DNA of 28,529 nucleotides from an uncultured Robinsoniella sp. (GTDB lineage: Bacteria > Bacillota > Clostridia > Lachnospirales > Lachnospiraceae): NCBI GenBank assembly GCA_900539655.1, contig UQCR01000090.1, positions 1 to 28,529 of the forward strand. The letters are read 5' to 3'. A model generated the notes under the pieces. It saw only the letters and a program-made list of their open reading frames with translations, searched no databases and was not told the DNA's origin. Shown here in pieces: positions 6,900 to 15,976 of this stretch. The stretch's first letter is position 1. Every line of letters begins with the position of its first letter. The translations under genes and the position numbers were made by a program.

Positions 6900-9401
6900 C
6901 TACTCCACATACTCCCTAAGCCTTACCAAAATGCTTCCCCGCTGTGTCTTTTGAAAAACCAAAACCGGCGCAGCCACACAGACCACAATTACAACGCCTA
7001 TCAAAATTATATTACTCAGCCATGGTATCTCAAAGGGAACCCCATAAATATTCAAGCTGTTAAATACCCCATAACTGATGGGAATTCCAGCAGCCAACGC
7101 CATTATAATAGAAATAATCCCATAACCTGCCCCCTCCATCACCTGCATTTTCCAAAGCTGATTCGATGTCATTCCAATACTTTCCAGCGTGGCAAATTCC
7201 CTGGTTCTGTTTTGTATACCGGCGGTCATCACATTGAGATAATTTAACATTGCCAGCATTGCAATAATAAATCCAATGCTGTTACCAAGTACTTTAACCT
7301 GTGTTTCGGAATTCTTCATTTCAGCATACTGGTCTAGTTTAGAATCTGCGGATATCTGTTTTTCGCCTGCAAATACATTCTTTACCCTTTGCTCCGTTTC
7401 CTGCTGAAACGCTTCTTCATATTCAACCGCTGCCAGCTCCGTAAATGTACTGCCCATTAGCTGCTGTGCATACTTTTCGCTTACAATCAAATCCGGTGTA
7501 TAACCTCCGGCGAAGTAGGCAGGATTATTCTCAGTAACAGCAGCAATTTGAATAGACTGTTCCTTTTCAGGCTGTAAACCTTCCGGTAATAAAAACTTTA
7601 CCGTTTTTCCCGGAAGACCATTATCACCTTCCGTAAACATCTTAGCGGCTATCGCAATCTTTCCCTTTTCAAAATCCTTCCACTCCAGAGGATCTTTTAA
7701 ATTCTTGTTTATCTTATCAAATCCTGCCCTGTCAATTCCTATAAATCTGGTAGTAAACTTGTAATAATCTGGCTCTGCTTTATATAATTTCATATCGTCC
7801 TCGTAATTGCCTGGAGAATATCTTGTCTGGTAAACCTCCTGGAAATAATCTCCGTATACCTTTTCCTGATAGGGAATGACGGCTGGTGTGGAAGTAACCT
7901 TTCTGACACACTTCACCCCATCCACAGACTTTACCTGCGCTATTTTATCGTCTGTGATAAGCTGTTGTCCATGCTCATCCAGTGTGGTCATATCTTTAAA
8001 TTCCATATCATATTCATAGATTTGATTTAAAATACTTTTTGCATCATTTTCCCTGATTACAACATTGATGATCAGAAATAATGATACGGCTATCAGAAAT
8101 GACAGAAATATCGTCACTGCCTGTTTCTTATCCCGGAACATATTTTGCATAGCCATCGGAAATATGCCTCCCCTTTTGCGCTTTTTAATTTTTCTTTTTC
8201 CTACACTGCCAATATACCGCATGGCTTCTACCGACTCACAATTTGCTGCTATTTTAGCCGGCTTTCTGCTGCTGATCATATTGGTGGCAAATGAAAAAAT
8301 GCCGGCAACGCCGAATACCCATAATTGTACCGGCACAATATCCTTACTGTCCAAAGAGGGATTTGCAATATGTATTATCCTGGGAATGATGATCCTGGCA
8401 GCAGCTGCCGCGGCTAAAAGTCCTGCCAGAATACCGGGCAGCGAATTCCATATTGCCTGGCGGTATATCATCCCCTTGAGCTGGACAGATGTCATTCCCA
8501 GTGTCTTAAGCTGTCCATAATACCGGATATCTTTAGAAATGGAGATATACAGCGTATTAAAAATAAATAAGTACCCACTGACAAATATCATGCACAGCAT
8601 AGCTGCCAATCCTGCAATTATTCTACAAAAGTTTTGAATGGTATCATAATCTGCAGATATAATCTGATTTCCGCTTATGGAGACTTTCTGCTGCATATCC
8701 ACAATGTCCTCTTCCGTATACAGGGGAGTTTTCAATGTAATCTTTAAACTCCCCTGGGTAAAGTCTACCTGCGTAACCCCAGTATCCTGAAAAAACTTCC
8801 TGGATACATACCCTCTGTTATCTCCACTATAATCTTTAAACCATCCACTGAGGATAAAATCTTTTTTAAATATTTCTCCATTTGATCCTTCTTGCAAAGT
8901 ATAATAATCCACAGGAAGGCTCATTCCGATTTTCGGTCTGGTTATTCCCATCGCCTTTAATGTGGATTCCGACAGCATAATTTCCTTTTCTTGATTAGGA
9001 TATGCGCCTTCTATTTTTTCTAATGCGGGTATGACCTGTTTTTCCCAGCATGTATGATCCACCCAGAATAATTTTGTCTTATCCAGGATGATATCTTTAT
9101 ACTGTTCAATTATGGCACATTTTACAGCAACCCCTGCATATTTCACAGAATCCATGGAACGGATCATTTCAACCTGTTCTTCTTTCGGTTCAAATAATTC
9201 AATATCATAATCCATCCCATCCATCCGTACCTGACGAAGCGATATGGTATTCCAGTATCCAATGCCAATGGCAATTACTACTGCAATTAAAAAAGTGGTC
9301 AGAAAAATAGCCAGTATCGTTAACATATTTTTCTTTTTATTTGCTTTATAGGTTTTCTTAGCTAACTTTGATACAACTTTTTTATTCTTCACTTTCAACA
9401 T
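6900..9401 (-). CDS. FtsX/MacB-type ABC transporter permease (no ATPase alongside)
   Basis: About 833 aa. An N-terminal membrane helix (KNMLTILAIFLTTFLIAVVIAIG) precedes a large extracytoplasmic domain, three helices with an FtsX core, then a second copy of the whole arrangement (helix FLSFLIAVSLFLIINVV, external domain, three C-terminal helices). This is the duplicated ten-helix layout of Gram-positive MacB/BceB-like permeases used in peptide export, antimicrobial resistance or envelope signalling. I prefer ATG at 9401 (AAAGGTGG 8 nt upstream); a longer frame to 9485 adds a basic stretch without conserved features. The usual cognate ATPase gene is absent on both sides, so it must use an ATPase encoded elsewhere or be an orphan. 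No clear terminator follows apart from the CIRCE dyad. Confidence 0.85.
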   Translation of the reverse strand: MLKVKNKKVVSKLAKKTYKANKKKNMLTILAIFLTTFLIAVVIAIGIGYWNTISLRQVRMDGMDYDIELFEPKEEQVEMIRSMDSVKYAGVAVKCAIIEQYKDIILDKTKLFWVDHTCWEKQVIPALEKIEGAYPNQEKEIMLSESTLKAMGITRPKIGMSLPVDYYTLQEGSNGEIFKKDFILSGWFKDYSGDNRGYVSRKFFQDTGVTQVDFTQGSLKITLKTPLYTEEDIVDMQQKVSISGNQIISADYDTIQNFCRIIAGLAAMLCMIFVSGYLFIFNTLYISISKDIRYYGQLKTLGMTSVQLKGMIYRQAIWNSLPGILAGLLAAAAAARIIIPRIIHIANPSLDSKDIVPVQLWVFGVAGIFSFATNMISSRKPAKIAANCESVEAMRYIGSVGKRKIKKRKRGGIFPMAMQNMFRDKKQAVTIFLSFLIAVSLFLIINVVIRENDAKSILNQIYEYDMEFKDMTTLDEHGQQLITDDKIAQVKSVDGVKCVRKVTSTPAVIPYQEKVYGDYFQEVYQTRYSPGNYEDDMKLYKAEPDYYKFTTRFIGIDRAGFDKINKNLKDPLEWKDFEKGKIAIAAKMFTEGDNGLPGKTVKFLLPEGLQPEKEQSIQIAAVTENNPAYFAGGYTPDLIVSEKYAQQLMGSTFTELAAVEYEEAFQQETEQRVKNVFAGEKQISADSKLDQYAEMKNSETQVKVLGNSIGFIIAMLAMLNYLNVMTAGIQNRTREFATLESIGMTSNQLWKMQVMEGAGYGIISIIMALAAGIPISYGVFNSLNIYGVPFEIPWLSNIILIGVVIVVCVAAPVLVFQKTQRGSILVRLREYVE

Positions 9402-9705
9402 ATTCGTTACCACCTTTACCAGAGCGTGTTTTCCTATTGCATTCTTTCTGAACTTGCCTTTCTTCTGAAAAATAATACTTTCCATTCATTGCTTTTTTAT
9501 AATGGGTGATTATTACAATGGCTGTATTCATAAAACGTGTTTTAAAATTGCTTTCTGACAGCTGTGACTCTCTAATACTACAGTGAACGATATGGGAAGG
9601 GCTTATGCTACAAATAAATTTAGGGTTTGTAAAATTCTTCACTGCAATACTAACATACCAAATAATTCTTTCTGAAATCTTTCTCAATAATGACACATTT
9701 GACAT
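9382..9705 (-). other. Doubtful open frame upstream of the ABC permease, possible gene remnant
   Basis: ATG at 9705 has a good ribosome binding site (GAGGAG, 4 nt spacing) and opens a 107-aa frame that overlaps the first codons of the permease. The first part (MSNVSLLRKISERIIWYVSI) is unrecognised. The later part contains TAIVIITHYKKAM, which faintly resembles the strand and switch-His segment of an ABC ATPase. No Walker A, signature or Walker B motif is present in this or the other minus-strand frames I read. The stretch 9402-9753 otherwise holds nothing I recognise. It may be what is left of a deleted ATPase or a chance frame. Confidence 0.2.
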
Positions 9706-9747
9706 AAAGCTCCTCATAACCCCCTGAATGGCGTCAGATAACGAATT

Positions 9748-9785
9748 AAAAAAGCCAGCGTCAGGATTCCACTCCTTACGCTGGC
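9748..9785 (-). terminator. Terminator of the glycan locus
   Basis: GCCAGCGT and ACGCTGGC pair (8 bp), with a further inner AGGA/TCCT helix, and TTTTTT follows on the minus strand (9748-9753). It sits about 20 nt past the GH20 stop and ends the long minus-strand gene run. Confidence 0.9.
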
Positions 9786-9806
9786 CTTAGGCCTTACCGA
9801 ATACTC

Positions 9807-11792
9807 TCAAATCCCTGCAATATTCCCCGCAGAAACCATGCCCTGCCAAAATCCCCCCATACACATCTTATGGCTGTCATCTGCCGGGTCATCCTGATAC
9901 ACAATCATAGGTTCCTCCAGTTCCTCCAGAATGTCTGCCTTGCCCTCCAGATAATTACGCAGCCTTTTTTCTGCACTTTCCAGGCGCACCATGACACCCC
10001 CGATTCGAATATCCAATACTTCAAACCCAAAGGGTCTGCATTCCGAAAACCATAATTCCTCTCTCATCGCTTTTAGGCGTGATACCATCGGCAAGAGTCT
10101 TTGTATCCTGTCTGCCAGCAAAACAAGCGTCTCTCTGTCACCGGCGCGGTATGCTTTTCGAATTTCTATCCCTGACATCGCTTTTTGTGACAGAATTTCA
10201 GCAAGCATATTATAATAGCGGAAAACTGCATCCATTGGAACTTTATTTTCTATATCCATAGAATATTTATTTTCTATATCCATAGAGTATTTATTTTCTA
10301 TGTCCATATAACATTTGCTTTTTTCATTCAGAAGATCTTCCAGCCGTTTAGCCAGTTTCTTGTAATATTGACCCATATCCAGTCCCAGACCTGCTATCTG
10401 GCCGTCAAACAAACCGGTAAGCACATCCTGATACAACAGGTATTTGGACGGGTTATCTGCATTTTCATTGTCTTTCTTTACGCCAGGGGTATTGTCGAAA
10501 GCATCCAGCAGATGATAGGCATCAGAAGTATATCCCGTCAGTTGCATAAGCCAGCGGTCAAGCTGTTCTGTATCCATTTCTTCGCTGTAACAAAGCTCTG
10601 CAAAATACAATGCGGAATAGAATGCAGTCCGTACAGGTGTCTCTGTACCATTGTCAAACCAGAAGGTACACATTACCTTGTCAATGCTCTGATCCCTGCA
10701 GGATGCCAGTCCTTCACGCAGTGTTTTCTCCGCTTTACTGTAATTTGGTGCAATTCCATTCCAGGTCCAGCCGCCCCCTGCAAACCGTATCTTATCCGTC
10801 AGCTTACGATGAAGCCGGATATTCTTGTCATACATCCCTTTATCATGATGGTAATAGTCCCAGTATACCAGCGTCAGATCCTTTGGCAGCGGCTTCGAAA
10901 GATCAAAATCCGTATCCTCCGGCAAATCGTAATATTCTCCGTCCGGGGACTTCAGGCGGAAAAACATATCACTCCACAGCATCATTTCCAGCCCCTCTTC
11001 CGCGCAGATCTGTGACACCATCTGAAGATGCTTTGTCATAATCCCGTACCGTTCCTCAAATCCATTATTGCGCAGATACTGCCCCAGCCCTAAAAGGTCT
11101 GCTTCATCCATGCCCACGTGAATTTTCTTTGACGTAAAAGGTCCGGATGCGCTTTGTATCATTTTCCTTACGAATTCCTCCGTATCCTTCGTTCCCACCA
11201 TCAGGATATCTTCTGTGTCCCGCAGTTTTTTAGTCTTCGGCCAGCGAAGGTATGTATGGAGATGTGCCAAAGTCTGAATTGCAGGAATCAATTCCACTCC
11301 GGCCTTATTCCCGTATTCATCCAGCTCTTTCAGATCCCCATAAGTATACTTGCCGCGATAGGCTCCAAAATATGGATCACCTGGAACTTCATATACATCC
11401 TCCATATAAAGGTAAAGCTGATTCATTCCGGATGCCGCACAGAGCCGTATAAACTCTTTCAGCATTGGCTTATTTACCGTCCCGTTTCTGGAACAGTCGA
11501 TCATAATACCAGTTTCTTTAAAACAGATTTTCTCTTCCTTTACAAATGGTTCTGTATTTCCATATTTGATTCTCTGGAGAAACAGATGCAGGGCACGGTA
11601 AAAATGTACATCTTCCTTACCATACAAGTTCAGCTTCTTTCCGTCAAACTCGGCTTTCAGCACATCTCCCTCTGTAAATTCAATTATAATGTCCATATCT
11701 TTTTCGACACATTCATACCCCTGATACGTTAAGAACATTTCTGTCATTTCTTTTCTGTTTCCGTCAATTCCTGATAAATAAAATTTCATCAC
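9807..11792 (-). CDS. Cytoplasmic GH20 beta-N-acetylhexosaminidase
   Basis: 661-aa glycoside hydrolase of family 20. A small N-terminal alpha/beta domain (residues 1-90) precedes a TIM barrel beginning at KETGIMIDCSRNGTVNKPML. The catalytic pair is D229-E230 in IHVGMDEADLLG; in GH20 the Glu is the acid and the Asp orients the substrate N-acetyl group. No signal peptide or anchor is present, so it acts in the cytoplasm on imported oligosaccharides, probably releasing terminal beta-linked GlcNAc or GalNAc. Residues about 494-517 hold three copies of an MDIENK-type octapeptide encoded by a 24 bp tandem repeat. The start overlaps the response regulator stop by 4 nt (ATGA), so translation is coupled. 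A strong terminator follows. Confidence 0.88.
   Translation of the reverse strand: MMKFYLSGIDGNRKEMTEMFLTYQGYECVEKDMDIIIEFTEGDVLKAEFDGKKLNLYGKEDVHFYRALHLFLQRIKYGNTEPFVKEEKICFKETGIMIDCSRNGTVNKPMLKEFIRLCAASGMNQLYLYMEDVYEVPGDPYFGAYRGKYTYGDLKELDEYGNKAGVELIPAIQTLAHLHTYLRWPKTKKLRDTEDILMVGTKDTEEFVRKMIQSASGPFTSKKIHVGMDEADLLGLGQYLRNNGFEERYGIMTKHLQMVSQICAEEGLEMMLWSDMFFRLKSPDGEYYDLPEDTDFDLSKPLPKDLTLVYWDYYHHDKGMYDKNIRLHRKLTDKIRFAGGGWTWNGIAPNYSKAEKTLREGLASCRDQSIDKVMCTFWFDNGTETPVRTAFYSALYFAELCYSEEMDTEQLDRWLMQLTGYTSDAYHLLDAFDNTPGVKKDNENADNPSKYLLYQDVLTGLFDGQIAGLGLDMGQYYKKLAKRLEDLLNEKSKCYMDIENKYSMDIENKYSMDIENKVPMDAVFRYYNMLAEILSQKAMSGIEIRKAYRAGDRETLVLLADRIQRLLPMVSRLKAMREELWFSECRPFGFEVLDIRIGGVMVRLESAEKRLRNYLEGKADILEELEEPMIVYQDDPADDSHKMCMGGFWQGMVSAGNIAGI
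10242..10313 (-). repeat. Three-copy 24 bp in-frame tandem repeat in the GH20 gene
   Basis: Units 10242-10265, 10266-10289 and 10290-10313 differ at only a few bases. The length is a multiple of three and encodes (Y/C)(S/Y)MDIENK-like octapeptides, so copy changes would keep the frame. It lies in the C-terminal helical region outside the barrel. Confidence 0.9.
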
Positions 11793-13291
11793 CTGCTGCC
11801 ATCTCCCTTACTCTCCATTTTATTTTTTCGGTATTCCGATGGGTAAACACCTATTTTCTTTTTAAATACCTTTGAAAAATACAGCGGATTGGGATATCCC
11901 ACCATCTCCGCCACATCCTTTGCCAGAATTTCCTCATCCATCTCCAGCAGATTTTTTGCCCGGTCCAGACGTATTTTCTGAATATACTGAGACAGTGTAT
12001 AACCGCTGTATTCTTTAAATAAAGTGCTTAGATACGGTGCCACAAGTCCGAATTCAGACGCCAGTACGGCCGCGGTTATAGGCTCCGCCATATTTTCTAT
12101 GATGTAGCACTCTACTTTTTTCATGAGATTTTCTGAAGACTCCGCTTTTCTGTATAGCTTCTTTTCATCCAGCATCTGCCTTAAATTAAGAAATAACTGC
12201 CTGGCATCCGACGAATACAGGATCAGATTCCATATGGTTTCTTCCCGGTCTTCCTCGCTTCCATATGACGGTACTGTCTGATCCTCCATGCTCTGCAAAA
12301 TCCTGCTGATTATCTGCTGGCATTCTTTTTGGCGAATTTTCCTTGCATTAAAAAATGCCTCTGCTTCTTTCAGAAATACTTCCTTTCTGGTGTCAGACAT
12401 CTCTTTACCCAGGGAATAAAAGGTATCATCTCCGGCAGGGTATGCCGTCAAGGTGGTGTCTGCATCGTCCTCAACCACTGAACTTTCGCCAAAAAGAATA
12501 TTCTCCTGAAGCTTCCTGCGCAGCTGGTGGCTGATCATGGAGATTTCATGGGTTTCAATCAAACCCTCATGGAAGGCCGCCGTAATCTGAACTCCTCTTC
12601 CCTTTATCTCTTCCAGCAGCTTCTTAGAAAATACTTTTAAATCTGCTTCATTCTCCGGAACAATCAGCAGTATTTTTTCATTTGCCTGGTTCTTTTCAAA
12701 AGAATATACACAGGTCGCTTCCGGAAGCAGGTCTGCCGCAGCTGACTCTATATCAATTCCCCGCCAGAAATCACATTCTGCGATATTCTCCTCCATACCG
12801 TCCCGGATCAGGGGACCCGCACAAAAGTAAACCATCTGAAGTTTTTCCCCAGGGTTCGCGGGTTTCCCGGTATAGACTGCCTCAGCCAGTCTCGCTTTCT
12901 GCTTTTCCTGAAGCATACTTAAATATCTCTGTGAGATATTGCTAAGAGTTTTCTCTAATTCTTCTTTTACGATAGGCTTTAACAGATATTCCGTAACCCC
13001 GCAGCGGATTGCCTGCTGTGCATAACTAAAATCACTGTATCCGCTGATAACGACTTTTTCTGCCCCGGGGTATTTTTGATTAGCAAAATCCATCACTTCA
13101 ATACCGTCTGCCAGTGGCATATTGATATCTGTAAAAATTGCATCCACCTGATTATCGGTCAAATACTTAATTGCTTCTTTTCCATTGCGGGCACACATAA
13201 CCACTGAAAATTCAGGATTTAGTTTTTCTATCATATTCTTAATTCCCCTTAAAAGAGGAATCTCATCTTCCGCAATAAGTACTTTTATCAT
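11789..13291 (-). CDS. AraC-type response regulator (YesN-like)
   Basis: 500-aa two-component response regulator. The N-terminal receiver has the acidic pair E8/D9, phospho-acceptor D55 (FTDINMP), and K105 in YLLKPI. A central region of about 270 residues has no clear motif, and the C-terminal AraC double helix-turn-helix covers about residues 395-492 (ITAAVLASEFGLVAPYLSTLF, then VAEMVGYPNPLYFSKVFKK). The ribosome binding site GGGGGGAG lies inside the end of the kinase gene, which it overlaps by 29 nt. It probably activates the GH16/ABC genes when sugar is sensed; the 22 bp-spaced TTGTACAT repeats before GH16 are candidate sites. Confidence 0.92.
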   Translation of the reverse strand: MIKVLIAEDEIPLLRGIKNMIEKLNPEFSVVMCARNGKEAIKYLTDNQVDAIFTDINMPLADGIEVMDFANQKYPGAEKVVISGYSDFSYAQQAIRCGVTEYLLKPIVKEELEKTLSNISQRYLSMLQEKQKARLAEAVYTGKPANPGEKLQMVYFCAGPLIRDGMEENIAECDFWRGIDIESAAADLLPEATCVYSFEKNQANEKILLIVPENEADLKVFSKKLLEEIKGRGVQITAAFHEGLIETHEISMISHQLRRKLQENILFGESSVVEDDADTTLTAYPAGDDTFYSLGKEMSDTRKEVFLKEAEAFFNARKIRQKECQQIISRILQSMEDQTVPSYGSEEDREETIWNLILYSSDARQLFLNLRQMLDEKKLYRKAESSENLMKKVECYIIENMAEPITAAVLASEFGLVAPYLSTLFKEYSGYTLSQYIQKIRLDRAKNLLEMDEEILAKDVAEMVGYPNPLYFSKVFKKKIGVYPSEYRKNKMESKGDGSR

Positions 13292-15029
13292 TTATTTCTC
13301 CCCCCAATAATACCACGGCACCTTTTTCTCTGTTATACAACTGAAAAACAAAAGATTCACCATAGATAATTTTCATCCTGGTATAGATATTCGGCAGGCA
13401 CAATCCTCCAATACCTATATTTTCCAATATGTATTTTACATCACTCCGGTCCAGTTCTTCTTTCTGCCTTCGGAACTTTTCCAGGAACTCTTCGGTAAAT
13501 CCACTTCCATTATCTTTCACGGTAATATACCATTTATCCTCTTCTGTCCAAGCATGTATGGAAATCTTCCAGACCGGATTCACATTTTTAAGCCCATGCT
13601 GGAAACAATTTTCACAAAGGGGCTGTACAATCAGCTTAGGAATACAGATATATCCTGCATCTTCCTCTGTCTGTATCTGGAATTCAAACAGTTCTTCGTA
13701 TCTCACTTTCATAAGCAGCATGTAATCTTCTGCGATTGCACATTCCTTCTCTATCGTACTGAATCCATCCCCCATCTGAGTATTATACCGGAGTATTTCT
13801 CCCAGCCTGCGGCAGATATCCGGTACTTTTTCATTGCCGTCCATCTGGGATTCAATAGAAATAATCGCAAGCATATTATGTAAAAAATGCGGATTCATTT
13901 GGGACTGAAGCGCAAAGAAATGGGATTTCACTTCATTTGTCTTGGCTGTTATCTGATTCTGCATACTGTCATTTAATTTTTTCAGCATAGAGTTAAAAGA
14001 ATCCTCAAGACGAAGCACGATATCTGCAGAATCTTCATCCGCAATTGCCACATGGAGATTGTCCATGGTAATAGATTTCAGAGAATGATTCAGATTCACC
14101 AGCGGTTTCGACAAATGTTTTACTAAGATCTGTTCCAGCATGATGGCCGCCAGCATTACAATTCCCACTGTTGCAGCCAGAACCAGGTAAAATTGATTCA
14201 TCGCATTGTTAAATTCTATGGGATTTTTGTATAGCTTCACAGTGTATGGAGCATTTTCCAGTGGGACTTCCATTCTGTAGATATCCTTCCCATCCAAATC
14301 CATGTCCCCTGCCGCCCGGTAAATGCTTTGCCCCTCCTGGTTCAAAATCTCCGCCTGAATGTCCGGACCAAAATCAGCCAAAATATCATCCAGTTTCTCC
14401 GTTGATTCCTGCACTTCTACAAAGCCGCATCTGGAACTGTTGGAGTAGTAATCCTTTATTTCCCTCACGACAGCCAGATAATCCGTCCGCTGTGCCTCTC
14501 CGGATGCCAGGACATCCGTCCCCGGTTCCCTGTAAAATACAAACCTGTCCGCCTCCTGAAAATATTCCTGCACATCCTCAAATGCTTCTCCGGAAAAAAA
14601 CTGTCTGACTCCACTCTCCGTAATCGCCCGGTTGGACGTGCAAACCCAATCATCGTACCGGTTATAAAGGCAGATTCTGGAATGCCCGTCGTTTTTAAAA
14701 TTATAGGATTCCAGAAGCTTCTTTACTTCTCCTGTGGTAATCGGATGGCTTGTAAAATAATTCTCATCCGCTTTTGCAGGCAAGGATTGAAAGACCCTGA
14801 CAATATCCGGATTTGCCGCAATCTGAAGCGCCGCCCTGTCCATATCGTAAAACAAAATGTCCAGCTGCGTTGCCGTCTTTTCTGTTATAATCCGGAAGTC
14901 CTGTTCTTCCTTCTCCTTCATCTCGCCTACAACCATTCTGTAAAAATATCCCACAAGTCCTAATATGATCAAAATCATTATCACGGTATGATACAGAAAA
15001 AATTTAGTCTGGTATTTTAACTTTTTCAT
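13263..15029 (-). CDS. Sensor histidine kinase (YesM/LytS-type His_kinase)
   Basis: 588 aa. Two membrane helices (FFLYHTVIMILIILGLVGYF near the N-terminus and FYLVLAATVGIVMLAAIMLE at about residues 280-300) flank an external sensor domain of about 240 residues; a HAMP-like linker follows. The kinase core has the YesM-type motif LQSQMNPHFLHNML with the phosphorylated His at about 381, and an ATPase domain with N-box QPLCENCFQHGL and DNGSGF. I chose ATG at 15029 (GGGAG, 6 nt spacing) over ATG at 15053. It probably senses an extracellular sugar, possibly with the binding protein encoded upstream. A separate promoter lies at 15090-15118. Confidence 0.92.
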   Translation of the reverse strand: MKKLKYQTKFFLYHTVIMILIILGLVGYFYRMVVGEMKEKEEQDFRIITEKTATQLDILFYDMDRAALQIAANPDIVRVFQSLPAKADENYFTSHPITTGEVKKLLESYNFKNDGHSRICLYNRYDDWVCTSNRAITESGVRQFFSGEAFEDVQEYFQEADRFVFYREPGTDVLASGEAQRTDYLAVVREIKDYYSNSSRCGFVEVQESTEKLDDILADFGPDIQAEILNQEGQSIYRAAGDMDLDGKDIYRMEVPLENAPYTVKLYKNPIEFNNAMNQFYLVLAATVGIVMLAAIMLEQILVKHLSKPLVNLNHSLKSITMDNLHVAIADEDSADIVLRLEDSFNSMLKKLNDSMQNQITAKTNEVKSHFFALQSQMNPHFLHNMLAIISIESQMDGNEKVPDICRRLGEILRYNTQMGDGFSTIEKECAIAEDYMLLMKVRYEELFEFQIQTEEDAGYICIPKLIVQPLCENCFQHGLKNVNPVWKISIHAWTEEDKWYITVKDNGSGFTEEFLEKFRRQKEELDRSDVKYILENIGIGGLCLPNIYTRMKIIYGESFVFQLYNREKGAVVLLGGEINDKSTYCGR

Positions 15030-15089
15030 ATTTTTCTCCCAAAATTCATTCAAGCATGCTCTGATGCGTAATTTTGCATACTCTATTTT

Positions 15090-15118
15090 ATCATACCTTA
15101 TCTGTAATAAATTTTGAA
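15090..15118 (-). promoter_or_regulatory. Candidate internal promoter for the kinase-regulator-GH20 genes
   Basis: TTCAAA (15113-15118), 17 bp, TATGAT (15090-15095) on the minus strand. It lies in the 101 bp gap after the second permease and would give basal expression of the sensor genes. Confidence 0.5.
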
Positions 15119-15154
15119 GTACCAGAATCTGTCATCAACCTCATCAAATACCTA

Positions 15155-15976
15155 TTATCCTTTGACGGCTCCCGATGTCATGCCTTCCACAATATATTTC
15201 TGCAGACAGAGATATAAAATAACAATGGGCAACACTGTTATCACAAGTGCTGCAAATACATAATTCCAGTCTCTGGAATAAAGCCCGTAGAAATTAAAAA
15301 TCATCATCGGTATGGTTGTCCGTTCTGAACTGCTCATCAGGTACAGCGGCACCTGGAAGTTATTCCATATTCCAATAGCTGCAATAATCAGGTTTGTAAT
15401 GGTTATCGGTTTCATAATCGGAAGCAGTATTTTAAAAATCAGCTGAAAAGCATGGCATCCGTCCATGACGGCAGCTTCATCTATCTCTCTTGGAATTCCT
15501 TTTACATAACTTGAAAATGTCATTACGGCAAAAGGAAGGTTTACTGCAGCCAGAACCAGAATAACGCTGAAGTAGGTTCCATATAAATGTAACTTCAACA
15601 CTAATGCATATGTAGTAACCATCTGCATTGTAGCGGTAAGCCCAAATACAAAATAGTAATACAGGCCTCTTCCCTTATTATCATCCCGCCTGGAGATAAT
15701 AATCCCGGTCATTGCGCCAAAGATAATAATCACTGCCACCGCCGTAACTGTAATGATCAGACTGTTGGCATACCCGCGTAAAATCCCTCCGGTTTCAATT
15801 ACATGCTTATAATTTTCAAACTGCAGCTGTTTTGGCAGGCTGAGATTCATTTGAAGCGCTTCTCCCTGTGTTTTAAAGGAACCGAATACCATCATAACAA
15901 TCGGTATAATATACACGCTGGAAATGAGAAGCAAAATCAGAATTGTCACCATTTTTCCTATCTTTTTCTTTTTCAC
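15155..15976 (-). CDS. Carbohydrate ABC importer permease (MalG type)
   Basis: 273-aa six-helix membrane protein of the MalG/AraQ subfamily of binding-protein-dependent permeases. The cytoplasmic coupling loop carries the EAA motif (EAAVMDGCHAFQLIFKILLP, about residues 165-185) that meets the ATPase. It forms the translocation channel with the permease encoded just before it. The start is GTG at 15976, sharing a single base with the TAG stop of that gene (TAGTG), so translation is coupled. No ATPase gene is in the locus; Gram-positive sugar importers of this class often borrow a shared MsmX-like ATPase. Confidence 0.94.
   Translation of the reverse strand: MKKKKIGKMVTILILLLISSVYIIPIVMMVFGSFKTQGEALQMNLSLPKQLQFENYKHVIETGGILRGYANSLIITVTAVAVIIIFGAMTGIIISRRDDNKGRGLYYYFVFGLTATMQMVTTYALVLKLHLYGTYFSVILVLAAVNLPFAVMTFSSYVKGIPREIDEAAVMDGCHAFQLIFKILLPIMKPITITNLIIAAIGIWNNFQVPLYLMSSSERTTIPMMIFNFYGLYSRDWNYVFAALVITVLPIVILYLCLQKYIVEGMTSGAVKG

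Noticed and set aside
10368..11041. Long plus-strand frames opposite the GH20 gene.
   Set aside because: Rich in Cys, His, Ser and Pro with no motifs; the GH20 catalytic site on the other strand settles the coding strand.
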